DNA of 64,000 bases, taken from JAEZPW01 sp035629075 (GTDB lineage: Bacteria > Acidobacteriota > Terriglobia > Terriglobales > Acidobacteriaceae). The notes beneath the pieces are model-generated. The model was not told the DNA's origin and ran no database searches. It worked only from the letters and a program-made list of their open reading frames with translations. This document shows, piece after piece, positions 9,325-18,095 of this stretch (positions within the stretch are counted from its first letter, which is position 1; each line of letters opens with the position of its first letter). The DNA is taken from positions 30,001-94,000 of the forward strand of contig DASPIK010000002.1 in assembly GCA_035629075.1 (NCBI GenBank), read 5' to 3'. Both the position numbers and the translations under genes were made by a program.

Positions 9325-10176
9325 ATGTCTACGCCCACAATGTCTGACCTCTCACTGGCACCCGTGCCCCAGACCCAGCACAAGGCGATTGTCTTCGAAG
9401 ACGTCCGCGTGGCGTTCGACAACAACGTCGTTCTCGATGGCCTATCGTTCGACTTGCTGCGTGGCGAAACCAAGATTCTGCTTGGCATTGCCGGCTCCGG
9501 CAAAAGCACCATTCTCAAACTCGCCTTGGGACTGATCCGGCCTGACCGGGGGCGTATTTTCGTGCTCGGACACGAGGTTTCCGCCATGCGCGAGCAGGAC
9601 CTGTTCGAGATCCGCCGTAATATCGGCATGGTCTTTCAGGAAAGCGCGCTGTTCGACTCGCTCACTGTTCGCGAGAATGTCGCGTATCGTCTGCATGAAG
9701 AAGCCGATCTTCCCGAGGACGAAATCGAACGGCGCGTCGTCCAGGCGCTCCGGTTTGTAGAACTGGAGCACACGCTGGACATGTTTCCGTCAGAGCTGTC
9801 CGGAGGAATGCGTCGTCGTGTTGCGATCGCCCGCGCCATCGTTAGCCAACCGGACGTTCTTCTCTACGATTCGCCGACCGGCGGTCTCGACCCGCTGACA
9901 TCTACGAAGATTATCGAGCTAATTCTTAAAGGCCGTGACCAGTACCACACCAGCGCTCTGATGGTCACCCACCGGCTGCCAGACGCTTTTCTCATGGCGA
10001 CCAACTACTACGATGTGGACGCAAAAGAAATGAGGCCCATGGTCGGAACCGCCAAGACGAACATCCAGACTTCCGTGCTGATCTTGCGTGACGGCAGGGC
10101 GATCTTTGACGGGACTGCCATGGAACTTTCTTCCGCCGCAGAACGCGACCCATACATTCGCGAGTACATCCGCTAG
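9325..10176 (+). CDS. mlaF: MlaF-type ABC ATPase with altered Walker B
   Basis: This is the 283-residue ATPase partner of the MlaE permease. Walker A is GIAGSGKST, the ABC signature is LSGGMRRRVAIARA and the H-loop is MVTHRLPDAF. The Walker B reads LLYDSPTGGLDP, so the catalytic glutamate that normally follows the aspartate is a serine. The codons are GAT TCG, so this is not a translation artefact. The start ATG lies 3 nt after mlaE, with a second ATG 15 nt downstream. The C-terminal 40 residues (DGRAIFDGTAMEL) follow the usual MlaF pattern. The transporter may hydrolyse ATP slowly or by another residue. Confidence 0.88.
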   Translation: MSTPTMSDLSLAPVPQTQHKAIVFEDVRVAFDNNVVLDGLSFDLLRGETKILLGIAGSGKSTILKLALGLIRPDRGRIFVLGHEVSAMREQDLFEIRRNIGMVFQESALFDSLTVRENVAYRLHEEADLPEDEIERRVVQALRFVELEHTLDMFPSELSGGMRRRVAIARAIVSQPDVLLYDSPTGGLDPLTSTKIIELILKGRDQYHTSALMVTHRLPDAFLMATNYYDVDAKEMRPMVGTAKTNIQTSVLILRDGRAIFDGTAMELSSAAERDPYIREYIR

Positions 10177-10213
10177 TAGGTCCCCACTGACTTATATCTA
10201 GAAACGCTACTCG

Positions 10214-12052
10214 TTAGTCCCCTGTCGCTTGAGCGCAGACCAGCTCGGGTTCCTGAAGTTCGATATCAGCACGACCGCTTATGTAGACGATGGCGGGGTA
10301 ATTCTGCGGACGTCGATCGGCAACGACGGTCAACATTCCATCTTCCAGATGAAACACGAGATCGCAGTGATCGAGTGTGCTTGTCCGGTGTGCGACCACA
10401 AACGTCGTACGGCCTGCCATGAGTGCTTCGGTTGCAGCGACGACCTCGGCTTCTGTCTGACTATCGAGCGCACTCGTGGGTTCGTCCATAATCAGCACTG
10501 GAGCATTCTTCAGGAAGGCGCGGGCGAGTGAAATCCTTTGCCGCTCTCCACCGGACAGCGTGGCGCCTCGTTGTCCCACCTTTGTGTCGTAACCATCGGG
10601 CAGTTGCATGATGAAGTCGTGCGCTTCGGCGGCTTTGGCCGCTGCCACGATTTCGTTCATGCGCGCCTCTGGCCTTGCATACGCAATGTTCTCCGCAATA
10701 GTCGTGGAGAACAAAACAGGTTCTTGCAGCACAATTGAGAACTGGTCGCGAAGTGAGGCGATTTTCAGATCGCGAAGATCTGTTCCGTCAAGCAGGACTG
10801 CACCTTCTGCCGGGTCGTACAGGCGCGTGAGGAGCGTCAGGATGGTGGATTTACCCGCGCCGCTCGCGCCGGTAATACCGACATGCGTTCCCGGCGCAAC
10901 TCGGAACGAGACGCGGTCCAGCACAGCTTTTTCGGGTTCGTAGCTGAAAGTTACATTCCGGAATTCGATGCCGCCCTTAACGTTTCGCGCGTCATGAGCG
11001 CCTGGTCTCTCAGCCACTTCCGGTGCCTCGTCCAGCAACGCGAACGCGCGTCCCAAACTCACTATGGCGGATTGGGACTCGACCAGTTTGCTACTCATGG
11101 TGCTTAGTGGTTCGTACAGCTTTGCTACGTACGACATGAGCAGCAGCAACGACCCGACCGTCAGCGTGCCGGCATAAACGTGTTTCGCGCCGAGAAACAA
11201 AGCCGCTGCACTCGCAGAAGCGACAACAAGGCCGACCATGACGTAAAAGCTTGCCTGCAACAGACTAAGCTGGATCTGGCCTCCCATGTATGTACTCGAC
11301 TGGGTAAGGAATCGTGCGTGTTCTCGCTGTTCCTGTCCGAAAGCCTTAACCACACGGACGGAACTGAGTACTTCCTGGATGACTCCCATGGCCAAACTGT
11401 CGCGTTCGCGAACTCCAGTCCACTGATCACGCAGCTTCCTGCTGTATTCCCGGCTCAAGATAAACAGAACCGGCGCAACAGCAACTGCAAGAACTGCAAT
11501 CTGCCAATCCAGACGGACGGTAACGTAGATCATGCCGGCTAGCATTACGACTGCGTTGGTAAGCGGCAGAAAACCATTCATCACGAGGTCGCGGATAGCA
11601 GGAGCATCGAACTGAATTCGGTAAGCCGGGTCGCTGGCGCCCTTGCAGTCGTGATACGACAGCGAGAGTCGTTGAGCGTGTCCGAACAGCCTGGAACGGA
11701 ATGAAAGCACCAGCCGCTCACCCGTGTACGTTCGGATCAGCCAATTACAGAAGCCCACCGCATGTTGAATCACATACACGAGCAACAGCAGCACCGTAGC
11801 GAATACCAGCGGAGTCAGGTTCCACTTCATCCAGGCAGAGGGCAGGAAATACTCAGCAACTCGCGCCGCTGATTTGTCTCCTGTCAGGCTATCGACCGCC
11901 AGTTTCAACGGGACAGGCAACAGCAGCGCAATAGGTACGGTCAGCAGGTCCAGCAACAGTATGCAGGCCAGCAGCCCGTAATACGGACGAACTTGGCGTG
12001 CAAATCGGCGTACTACGATATACGCGTTGGCGGGTGTTTCGTGGCTGGACAT
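10214..12052 (-). CDS. ABC exporter, fused permease-ATPase (MsbA-like)
   Basis: This 612-residue half-transporter exporter has six membrane helices (about 20-320) followed by a nucleotide-binding domain. Walker A is GASGAGKST, the signature is LSGGERQRISLARA and Walker B is VLIMDEPTSALDS, with H-loop VVAHR. All catalytic residues are intact. It would work as a homodimer, exporting a lipid, peptide or drug. It stands alone, convergent with mlaF and downstream of the oxidase operon with a 188-bp gap. The substrate cannot be predicted. Confidence 0.88.
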   Translation of the reverse strand: MSSHETPANAYIVVRRFARQVRPYYGLLACILLLDLLTVPIALLLPVPLKLAVDSLTGDKSAARVAEYFLPSAWMKWNLTPLVFATVLLLLVYVIQHAVGFCNWLIRTYTGERLVLSFRSRLFGHAQRLSLSYHDCKGASDPAYRIQFDAPAIRDLVMNGFLPLTNAVVMLAGMIYVTVRLDWQIAVLAVAVAPVLFILSREYSRKLRDQWTGVRERDSLAMGVIQEVLSSVRVVKAFGQEQREHARFLTQSSTYMGGQIQLSLLQASFYVMVGLVVASASAAALFLGAKHVYAGTLTVGSLLLLMSYVAKLYEPLSTMSSKLVESQSAIVSLGRAFALLDEAPEVAERPGAHDARNVKGGIEFRNVTFSYEPEKAVLDRVSFRVAPGTHVGITGASGAGKSTILTLLTRLYDPAEGAVLLDGTDLRDLKIASLRDQFSIVLQEPVLFSTTIAENIAYARPEARMNEIVAAAKAAEAHDFIMQLPDGYDTKVGQRGATLSGGERQRISLARAFLKNAPVLIMDEPTSALDSQTEAEVVAATEALMAGRTTFVVAHRTSTLDHCDLVFHLEDGMLTVVADRRPQNYPAIVYISGRADIELQEPELVCAQATGD

Positions 12053-12240
12053 AGCGCGTGAATGGCTGTTGATAGCATCACACGCCGGGGAGTCCTGCAG
12101 CGTAAGGGCGTCGCCTTAGGAACATCGTAGAAATGAACTGAGCGGGGACCTGAGCCATGCAAGGGCAACTCAGTACAAACGAACAACTTACATTAACGCC
12201 TGGGTGAGACGGCCACGAACATGGCTGCTAGGGAGAGTCC

Positions 12241-12645
12241 TCATTGCAGCGTGTAGAGGTAGGCCGCGATGTCCTTTGCGTCCTGCTCAGTGACTCCCAT
12301 GTTAGGCATGGCTGTACGCGGGTCCATCTGCTGAGGCGTACGGATCCAGTTCACGACGTTCGTGACATTGTTGGGGAACTTTCCCGCTACATATACACGG
12401 AGAGCGAAGTCTGTAAGCGGAGGGCCAACCTTCCCTTGTGCCCCCCGGACGCCCGGTACCGTATGACACGAGGAACAGCCATACTTCACAATCAAAGCGC
12501 GACCGTTGTCGGCATTTCCCCCGGTCATCTGCTGCGCCCGCTTTTTCGCCAGGTTCGGCTCAACGAACCCTGTCAATTGGGGAATCTCGCACCCCGTTGC
12601 TGTGAGCAGCAAGACGATTGCGAGAGCGGCAGCTATAGCTTTCAT
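12241..12645 (-). CDS. c-type cytochrome, last gene of the oxidase operon
   Basis: This is a small mono-heme cytochrome c of 134 residues. The start ATG at 12645 lies 1 nt after the ctaG stop and begins a lipoprotein-like signal (MKAIAAALAIVLLL...TGC). The heme site is CSSCH, and the distal methionine is probably in the MPNMGVT segment. An upstream in-frame start would run into ctaG and lacks a signal peptide. It closes the operon and is a natural electron carrier to, or accessory subunit of, the oxidase. Confidence 0.85.
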   Translation of the reverse strand: MKAIAAALAIVLLLTATGCEIPQLTGFVEPNLAKKRAQQMTGGNADNGRALIVKYGCSSCHTVPGVRGAQGKVGPPLTDFALRVYVAGKFPNNVTNVVNWIRTPQQMDPRTAMPNMGVTEQDAKDIAAYLYTLQ

Positions 12646-12646
12646 G

Positions 12647-13565
12647 TCATCGCGCCTTCGAAGCAGAGCTTTCTGTGTAGCGGACGCGCCGCTCGGCCTC
12701 GCCCAGCCACGCCGCAAATAGAGCCAGCGCCACAAGCATCATGATCACTCCAGAGGGAACCCACATGATGACGCCCGCAAGTTGCTGGTCATCGAGTGCG
12801 TTTACGTTCCAGGCTGCTGAACGCGCTTCGTACGCCGGATACCAGAGACGCGAACCGAGCGTGAGGAGCGCCCCTAGAAGTCCGCTGTGCACTCCGGTAA
12901 CGAACACGAAAAGCACGGCGACACCATATCCCATGCGCCCATAACGGCCATGGATCAGCACCCACCAGAACAGGCATGCTGTCAGCAGGAATGAAGCATG
13001 CTGCACGCCGTGAATCCACTCATTCGTCAAAGCTGCCTGAAACAGGACGGGATTGTGCCATGTCCACAGCACAACCATGTGAATCAAGAACACGGCCAAA
13101 GGCCCCGCAATGGACCGCCAGAAGACCCTGAATGCACGCGCCTTTGACACAGCGCCCATTCGTTCACGCCAGCGACGAGGCATAGCCCAGAGGATCGCAA
13201 TCAGAGGGCGCCATAACCAGCAGCGGTGCCGCGACCAGCATAAGCAACTCATGCTGAGTCATGTGAGCGGAGAAAAGAATGTCGCTGAGGAAGTCCAGCG
13301 GCGAGAGCAAGGCGAGCACGAGCGTAAGTACGCCAGCACCGAAGCACCCTGCCTCCCAGAGTCGAATCGATCTCCTCGATGCAGCATTGTGCCACGACGT
13401 AATCAACCCGCGAACGTACAACAACGCCATCAACAGCAATGATGGGATCACGATTGGCTCGAACGTCCATTTCGTCCAAAGTTCGCTCAACGAGTGCGCA
13501 CGATGCTGCTGAGCCGTCAGTGGCACAGCGGTGAGGAGGACGGTGATGACGCACAACCAGTTCAT
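12647..13565 (-). pseudogene. ctaG: CtaG (caa3 oxidase assembly), frameshifted
   Basis: This is a CtaG/Cox11-replacing copper insertion factor of the caa3_CtaG membrane family, broken by a frameshift. The N-terminal part reads from the ATG at 13565 (MNWLCVITVLL) to HMTQHELLMLVAAPLLVMAP. The frame then closes at about 13164. The conserved continuation RPLIAILWAMPRRW is found one base over and runs to the stop at 12647. The switch falls in the GGCGCCC run near 13200 and needs one base less, or two more, to restore a single frame. Both halves retain typical membrane helices and His/Trp residues, so the lesion is recent or a sequence error. The gene lies 1 nt after its upstream neighbour. Confidence 0.8.
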
Positions 13566-13566
13566 A

Positions 13567-13977
13567 TCACGTGTAGTCGCAAGGGTTCACGATGTACCGC
13601 GGAATAGCCATCGCGATGATCACCAGCCCGGATAACAAGCTCATCATTATCGCCACGTACGCCATAAAGCGGCTGCGATCAAAGACGCTGTCTCCTTCAA
13701 GATCGCTCCGCTTCGGCAGCATCAAAAGTGCCTTCCAACCTGCCCAGATCGAAACGGCTGTGAGCCCCAGTGCAACTGGGGTCACGATATAAAGCACCCA
13801 CTGCCGATGTGCATCACAGGAATAACGAACCAGCGAGTAGCTGAGTTGAAGGTCCGACAGAAACGCCACCGGTCCCAGCAAGAAACCAATCCAGAGGAGC
13901 AGCAGGCCGCGGCCGGTACGCGAATGCTCATCTTCTTTACGGAACGTGTTAACGTCAGCCGCCAAAGTTCTCCTCAC
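13567..13977 (-). CDS. small membrane protein in oxidase operon
   Basis: This protein of about 136 residues has three to four hydrophobic segments (LLLLWIGFLLGPVAFLSDL, VLYIVTPVALGLTAVSIWAG, VAIMMSLLSGLVIIAMAIP) and an N-terminus of charged residues. I do not recognise a named family. The GTG at 13977 overlaps the subunit III stop as GTGA, so I start there, but a TTG at 13965 just behind AGGAG is an alternative. Its fixed position between subunit III and CtaG suggests an oxidase assembly or small accessory subunit role (inference). Confidence 0.7.
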   Translation of the reverse strand: MRRTLAADVNTFRKEDEHSRTGRGLLLLWIGFLLGPVAFLSDLQLSYSLVRYSCDAHRQWVLYIVTPVALGLTAVSIWAGWKALLMLPKRSDLEGDSVFDRSRFMAYVAIMMSLLSGLVIIAMAIPRYIVNPCDYT

Positions 13978-14576
13978 ATCCACATCGGAGCCAGGTAGAT
14001 CGTGATGTAAACGGGGATCCACACCACTACGACGAACCACCAGTACATCGCATTGTCGCTGGCATCCATGAATCTCTTTTTCTCAAGGGGTCCAAAAAAG
14101 AAGACCAATGCAATGAGAATCGTATCCGCCAGGTCCGTCAGTAAGTGCGCCGTATGAAAGCCCAAGATCGCCCACACGATCGACCCATAGGCGTTCGCAT
14201 CGTACCGAACATTCAACGACCGAAACTCGAGTGTGCGAACGCCTAACATGATCAAACCTAGTACGCTCACAATCGCGAGACCGATCAGGGTTCCACGTGA
14301 ATCAATCTGTTCCGCACGCTTCCTGTACCACTGATTCGGTACAGCACTGATGAGAAGTAGCGCGAGATTGATCGTGCCCCACACCAAGTACGGCGGCAGC
14401 ACGCCTGGTGGCCACTCCTGTGATCGTCCACGTAGGTAGTAATAGGTGACCAGCAGCAGAACGAAGATCATGCCTTCCGTCACGATCAGACCAAATGTTC
14501 CCCAGAAAGGCGTGCTGCGGCTACCAAACGCAAGCTCGGGTACTTGCGAGACGTCGACCGACTGCCGCGCTCTCAT
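13974..14576 (-). CDS. ctaE: cytochrome c oxidase subunit III
   Basis: This is oxidase subunit III of about 200 residues with five or more membrane helices (FWGTFGLIVTEGMIFVLLLV, IVWAILGFHTAHLLTDLAD and others). It stabilises subunit I and the proton-uptake site. The ATG at 14576 overlaps the subunit I stop in ATGA and has AGGAG 8 nt upstream. An in-frame GTG 9 nt earlier is less likely because that AGGAG overlaps it. It is part of the translationally coupled oxidase block. Confidence 0.9.
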   Translation of the reverse strand: MRARQSVDVSQVPELAFGSRSTPFWGTFGLIVTEGMIFVLLLVTYYYLRGRSQEWPPGVLPPYLVWGTINLALLLISAVPNQWYRKRAEQIDSRGTLIGLAIVSVLGLIMLGVRTLEFRSLNVRYDANAYGSIVWAILGFHTAHLLTDLADTILIALVFFFGPLEKKRFMDASDNAMYWWFVVVVWIPVYITIYLAPMWM

Positions 14577-16522
14577 TTCCGCCACTCCTTCCAGGGTTTC
14601 TCCTGGAACACATCTTCAGGCTGCGGATTTTTCGGCCAGAACCAGGCCAGCAACGTTGCTGCGAGCGGTATGGATCCCCAAACGACCATCCACGGCGTGA
14701 AAATCGAACCAATGAATAGAACCGTTGTCGCAATAGCTGCGGCGAGTGGCCATATCGTTGGACCGGGAAGGTAAGTCTTCGCATCAGGTTCGGCATCCAG
14801 CATGCGCGTGAGCAGAACTTCTCGTCGATCATTCCTTACACCCGTGACGATTGGAGCTTGCTGGCTGCGTTCCCACAAAGGGCTGCGCCCTTCCACAACA
14901 GGTATATGCAAGAAGTTGTAATTTGGTGGGGGTGAGTTCGTCCCCCATTCGAGCGATTCTGCATGCCACGGATCATTTCCGGCAACGGGGCCACGTCGCA
15001 AGCTCCAGAGGAAGTTCACGACGAAGGCGACAATGCCGAGCGTCAATATCAAAGCGCCGACACTCGCCACTGTATTCAACTGTCCCCACCCAGTCTCCGG
15101 CGCATAAGTGTAGATGCGCCGTGTCATGCCTCGCAGTCCGAGCATGTGCATTGGAAAGAACGTGAGGTTGAAGCCCACGAACATAAGCCAGAAGTTCAGG
15201 TGACCGAGACGCTCGCTGAACAATCGCCCCGTGATCTTGGGTAACCAGAAATACAGCGCTCCGAACAAGGGGAACACCGAACCGCCGATCAGAACGTAGT
15301 GCAGGTGTGCGACAACGAAAAACGTATCGTGCACTTGCGTGTCGATCGGCACAGATGCCAAGTGAACACCGGTCAGCCCGCCTACGAGGAAAATCAGGAA
15401 GAATCCGATCACAAACATGAAGGGTGTGCGAAAGTGCGGCTTGCCACTCCAGAGTGTTGCGATCCAGCAGAAGAATTGCACGGCCGTCGGTATCACCACC
15501 ATCATCGTCGCTGCGCTGAAGAAGTTGTACCCAAGCTGCGGCAGTCCTGTGGTGAACATGTGGTGCACCCACACGCTGAAGCTCATAAATCCGGTTGCAA
15601 TGGTTGCAAGCACGAGCGCCGTATATCCAAACACCTGCCGGCGCACAAACACCGGCAACACAACCGAAACAAGGCCAGTAGCTGGAATGAAGATGATGTA
15701 GACCTCAGGATGCCCGAAAAACCAGAAAAGGTGCTGCCACAGAATTGTGTCGCCGCCCTCTGCGTAGTTGTAAAAGTGTGTGCCGACGAGGCGGTCGAGG
15801 ATGAGCATCGTGCTCGCCAGCACCACTGCGGGCATGGCGAACAGCACCATGAAAGAGGTCACCAGTGACGCCCAACCGAACAATGGAAGCCGATTCAGTG
15901 ACATGCCGGGAGTGCGCATTTTGAAGATGGTCGTGATAATGGCGATCGCGAACACAATCGCGGATGTCTCCGTGAATGTAACCAGTTGAGCCCAGGTATC
16001 TGCCCGTTTTCCGGGACTGTAGTCGGGACCCGCGAGTGGCACATACGAGAACCAGCCAACATCAGGACCGGTGTTCAGAACTAATTGCACAAAGAGGAAG
16101 ATGCCGCCGAACGTGAACAGCCAATAGCCGTACGTGACAAGCCGCGGAAAGGCGATCTCGCGCGCACCCACCATCAATGGCATGAAATAAATGGCGAGCG
16201 CCTGAAAAACTGGTACAGCGAACAGAAACATCATCGCCGTGCCGTGTGTAGTGAAGATCTGGTTATACGCGTCCGGCCCTACCAAGTTGTTGTTGGGACG
16301 CGACAGTTGTAATCGCATGATGGCCGCAAGGGTTCCAGCAAGGCCGAATAAGATGAAGGTCGTAACCAGGAACCGCCGGCCGATAGATCGGTGATCAATC
16401 GCCGTGAACCAACCCCAGAACCCTCGCGGCACGTACCACGTCTTTGACAGCTTCTCGCGTTCAGCAGTCTCGGCTGCGCTTGCAATCGCGAGTTCGTCGG
16501 TGTTGGTAACGGGCGGGGTCAT
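14573..16522 (-). CDS. ctaD: cytochrome c oxidase subunit I
   Basis: This is the catalytic heme-copper subunit, which reduces oxygen and pumps protons in the inner membrane. The A1-type signature FFGHPEVYI holds the Glu, the CuB histidine and the cross-linked Tyr. VHHMFTTG gives the two further CuB histidines, and VAHLHYVL gives the heme a3 and heme a histidines. At 649 residues it is about 90 longer than a minimal subunit I. The surplus is a C-terminal extension with two extra hydrophobic segments (IWPLAAAIATTVLFIGS, VVWGSIPLAATLLAWF), likely a fused subunit IV-like piece. The ATG overlaps the subunit II stop (ATGA). Confidence 0.97.
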   Translation of the reverse strand: MTPPVTNTDELAIASAAETAEREKLSKTWYVPRGFWGWFTAIDHRSIGRRFLVTTFILFGLAGTLAAIMRLQLSRPNNNLVGPDAYNQIFTTHGTAMMFLFAVPVFQALAIYFMPLMVGAREIAFPRLVTYGYWLFTFGGIFLFVQLVLNTGPDVGWFSYVPLAGPDYSPGKRADTWAQLVTFTETSAIVFAIAIITTIFKMRTPGMSLNRLPLFGWASLVTSFMVLFAMPAVVLASTMLILDRLVGTHFYNYAEGGDTILWQHLFWFFGHPEVYIIFIPATGLVSVVLPVFVRRQVFGYTALVLATIATGFMSFSVWVHHMFTTGLPQLGYNFFSAATMMVVIPTAVQFFCWIATLWSGKPHFRTPFMFVIGFFLIFLVGGLTGVHLASVPIDTQVHDTFFVVAHLHYVLIGGSVFPLFGALYFWLPKITGRLFSERLGHLNFWLMFVGFNLTFFPMHMLGLRGMTRRIYTYAPETGWGQLNTVASVGALILTLGIVAFVVNFLWSLRRGPVAGNDPWHAESLEWGTNSPPPNYNFLHIPVVEGRSPLWERSQQAPIVTGVRNDRREVLLTRMLDAEPDAKTYLPGPTIWPLAAAIATTVLFIGSIFTPWMVVWGSIPLAATLLAWFWPKNPQPEDVFQEKPWKEWRK

Positions 16523-17541
16523 TTCAGGCTCTCGAGATACGTCAGCAGTGCTTGCAGTTCGTCGGTCTCCATTGGATTCGGCGGCATGCGTACGCCCGGC
16601 TTGATCGACTGTGGATCAAGAATCCAGCCCGCCAGATGTCCGCGAGTGTTCGGAATTGTGCCGGCCGCCAAAGTCCCCCGAGAAGCCACGTGCGTCAGGT
16701 CAGGACCAACAAGCGATCCTGCAGGAGTTCCGCGAACAGTGTGACACGTACCACACGGCCCGTTCAGAAACACCTGTTGTCCACGCGCCTGTGTCTCATC
16801 CGCCGGTTCAGCGGCCGGTTTACGCTGCTGATTGATCCATGCCTGAAACTCCTTTTCTGATTCGGCGACAACGTGCAGCGTCATGTGCGCATGTTGATGT
16901 CCGCAAAACTCAGCGCACTGACCGCGGTATATGCCGGGTTTATTGGCTTGAATCCAAGTTTCGCTTCGTTGGCCGGGAATCAAGTCCTTCTTGCCATGAA
17001 AGTTTGGAACCCAAAAGCTGTGGATCACGTCGGATGAAGTCAGACGAACACGTACGGGACGGCCGACCGGGATGTGAATCTCGTTAGCGGTCACGGCAAT
17101 GTTGCTGGGGACGGGGTCGAGATACCGAACTTCCCACCACCACTGGTGGCCAACGATCATCAACTCAATCGTGTTTGCGTGCGTCTGGGTCCACAGTCTT
17201 TTGCTGACGGTCGCACTGACCGTCAGCAGCGCAAGCAAGATCAGCACTGTGGCGACTGTAGCCACACCGACGGCAGTAATCTTGCGCGGCTCGGGGTGCG
17301 ACAGGGTCGGGGCCATATCCTTCTCACGCCGCCGTCGCCATAGAGCGAAAACGATTATGCCGCCAACGATCACGTAAACTGCTGCCAGCACCCACGTGAA
17401 TAGCCACCACAACCACTCGATGCGCGAGATCTGCGGGCCGGCGGCGTCCACGGCCGATTGTGTTGGAATGCCGGTACACCCGCTGGCAACACTCAACACC
17501 AACAATGCCAGGCCGAACATCAAGTCTTTGCAACGCCTCAT
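16519..17541 (-). CDS. ctaC: cytochrome c oxidase subunit II with fused cytochrome c (caa3 type)
   Basis: This is oxidase subunit II, which takes electrons into CuA. The 340-residue protein begins with a lipoprotein-like signal (SVASGC, Cys22) and two membrane helices. It then has the CuA domain, with HSFWVPNF and GQCAEFCGHQHAHM supplying the copper ligands. A C-terminal cytochrome c domain with heme site CGTCH follows, which defines a caa3-type enzyme. The start at 17541 overlaps the preceding cytochrome stop (ATGA). The longer upstream open frame overlaps that cytochrome gene and has no signal. Confidence 0.95.
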   Translation of the reverse strand: MRRCKDLMFGLALLVLSVASGCTGIPTQSAVDAAGPQISRIEWLWWLFTWVLAAVYVIVGGIIVFALWRRRREKDMAPTLSHPEPRKITAVGVATVATVLILLALLTVSATVSKRLWTQTHANTIELMIVGHQWWWEVRYLDPVPSNIAVTANEIHIPVGRPVRVRLTSSDVIHSFWVPNFHGKKDLIPGQRSETWIQANKPGIYRGQCAEFCGHQHAHMTLHVVAESEKEFQAWINQQRKPAAEPADETQARGQQVFLNGPCGTCHTVRGTPAGSLVGPDLTHVASRGTLAAGTIPNTRGHLAGWILDPQSIKPGVRMPPNPMETDELQALLTYLESLK

Positions 17542-18095
17542 CGGTTCGGCCCTTCCTTTTCCTTGCGCAACTCTGGCTTGTTCGCCGACATGTGGTCCGA
17601 GCGGCTCGGAGCCGCATCTTTGGGAACGTTGCCGCTCATTGACCGAACGTAAGCAACTAGCCACCAGACCTGGTATTCGGGGATTTTGCCGCGAAAGGAT
17701 GGCATCCCGTTCGGGCGTCCTTCGACGATGCTTCTGTAAATGTCCGGCGGATGCCCCCCGTACTTCCAGTAGCCGTCTAACAGAGGAGGTCCAATACCCC
17801 CGCCCCCGTTCGCGTGACATCCGTAGCAATTGAATGCAAGGTAGAGGCGCTTTCCTTCCCCCACCGCATACGCGTTTTCCGAGTACGTGCCATACATCGC
17901 GGGAACGACGCTTTTCCCGTCTGCAGTTGGCGGCGGCTGTGGCACGCCAGGCTGATTGGACGACTGCTGGACATTTGTGTCTGCCGGATGTGAGACCGCA
18001 GCCGTTGCACGAAAATTCCGCACCTCACGTTCGCAGCCAACCAGCAGCGCTGTGGCGATCAACAGACTGATGCCGCTGGCGGCTTGGACTCGCAC
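17538..18095 (-). CDS. lipoprotein c-type cytochrome (XoxG-like position)
   Basis: This is a 185-residue periplasmic cytochrome c. It starts with GTG immediately after the stop of the binding-protein gene (TGAGTG) and has a lipobox ending in LLVGC. The single heme site is CYGCH, and a likely methionine ligand sits in GMPSFRGKIP. Placed between the PQQ dehydrogenase pair and oxidase subunit II, it is well sited to carry electrons from the dehydrogenase to CuA, the role XoxG plays in methylotrophs. That role is inferred from context. Confidence 0.85.
   Translation of the reverse strand: MRVQAASGISLLIATALLVGCEREVRNFRATAAVSHPADTNVQQSSNQPGVPQPPPTADGKSVVPAMYGTYSENAYAVGEGKRLYLAFNCYGCHANGGGGIGPPLLDGYWKYGGHPPDIYRSIVEGRPNGMPSFRGKIPEYQVWWLVAYVRSMSGNVPKDAAPSRSDHMSANKPELRKEKEGPNR

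Noticed and set aside
17542..17829. 96-residue N-terminal extension of oxidase subunit II
   Set aside because: It overlaps the cytochrome gene in another frame and displaces the lipoprotein signal. The ATGA start at 17541 is far better.
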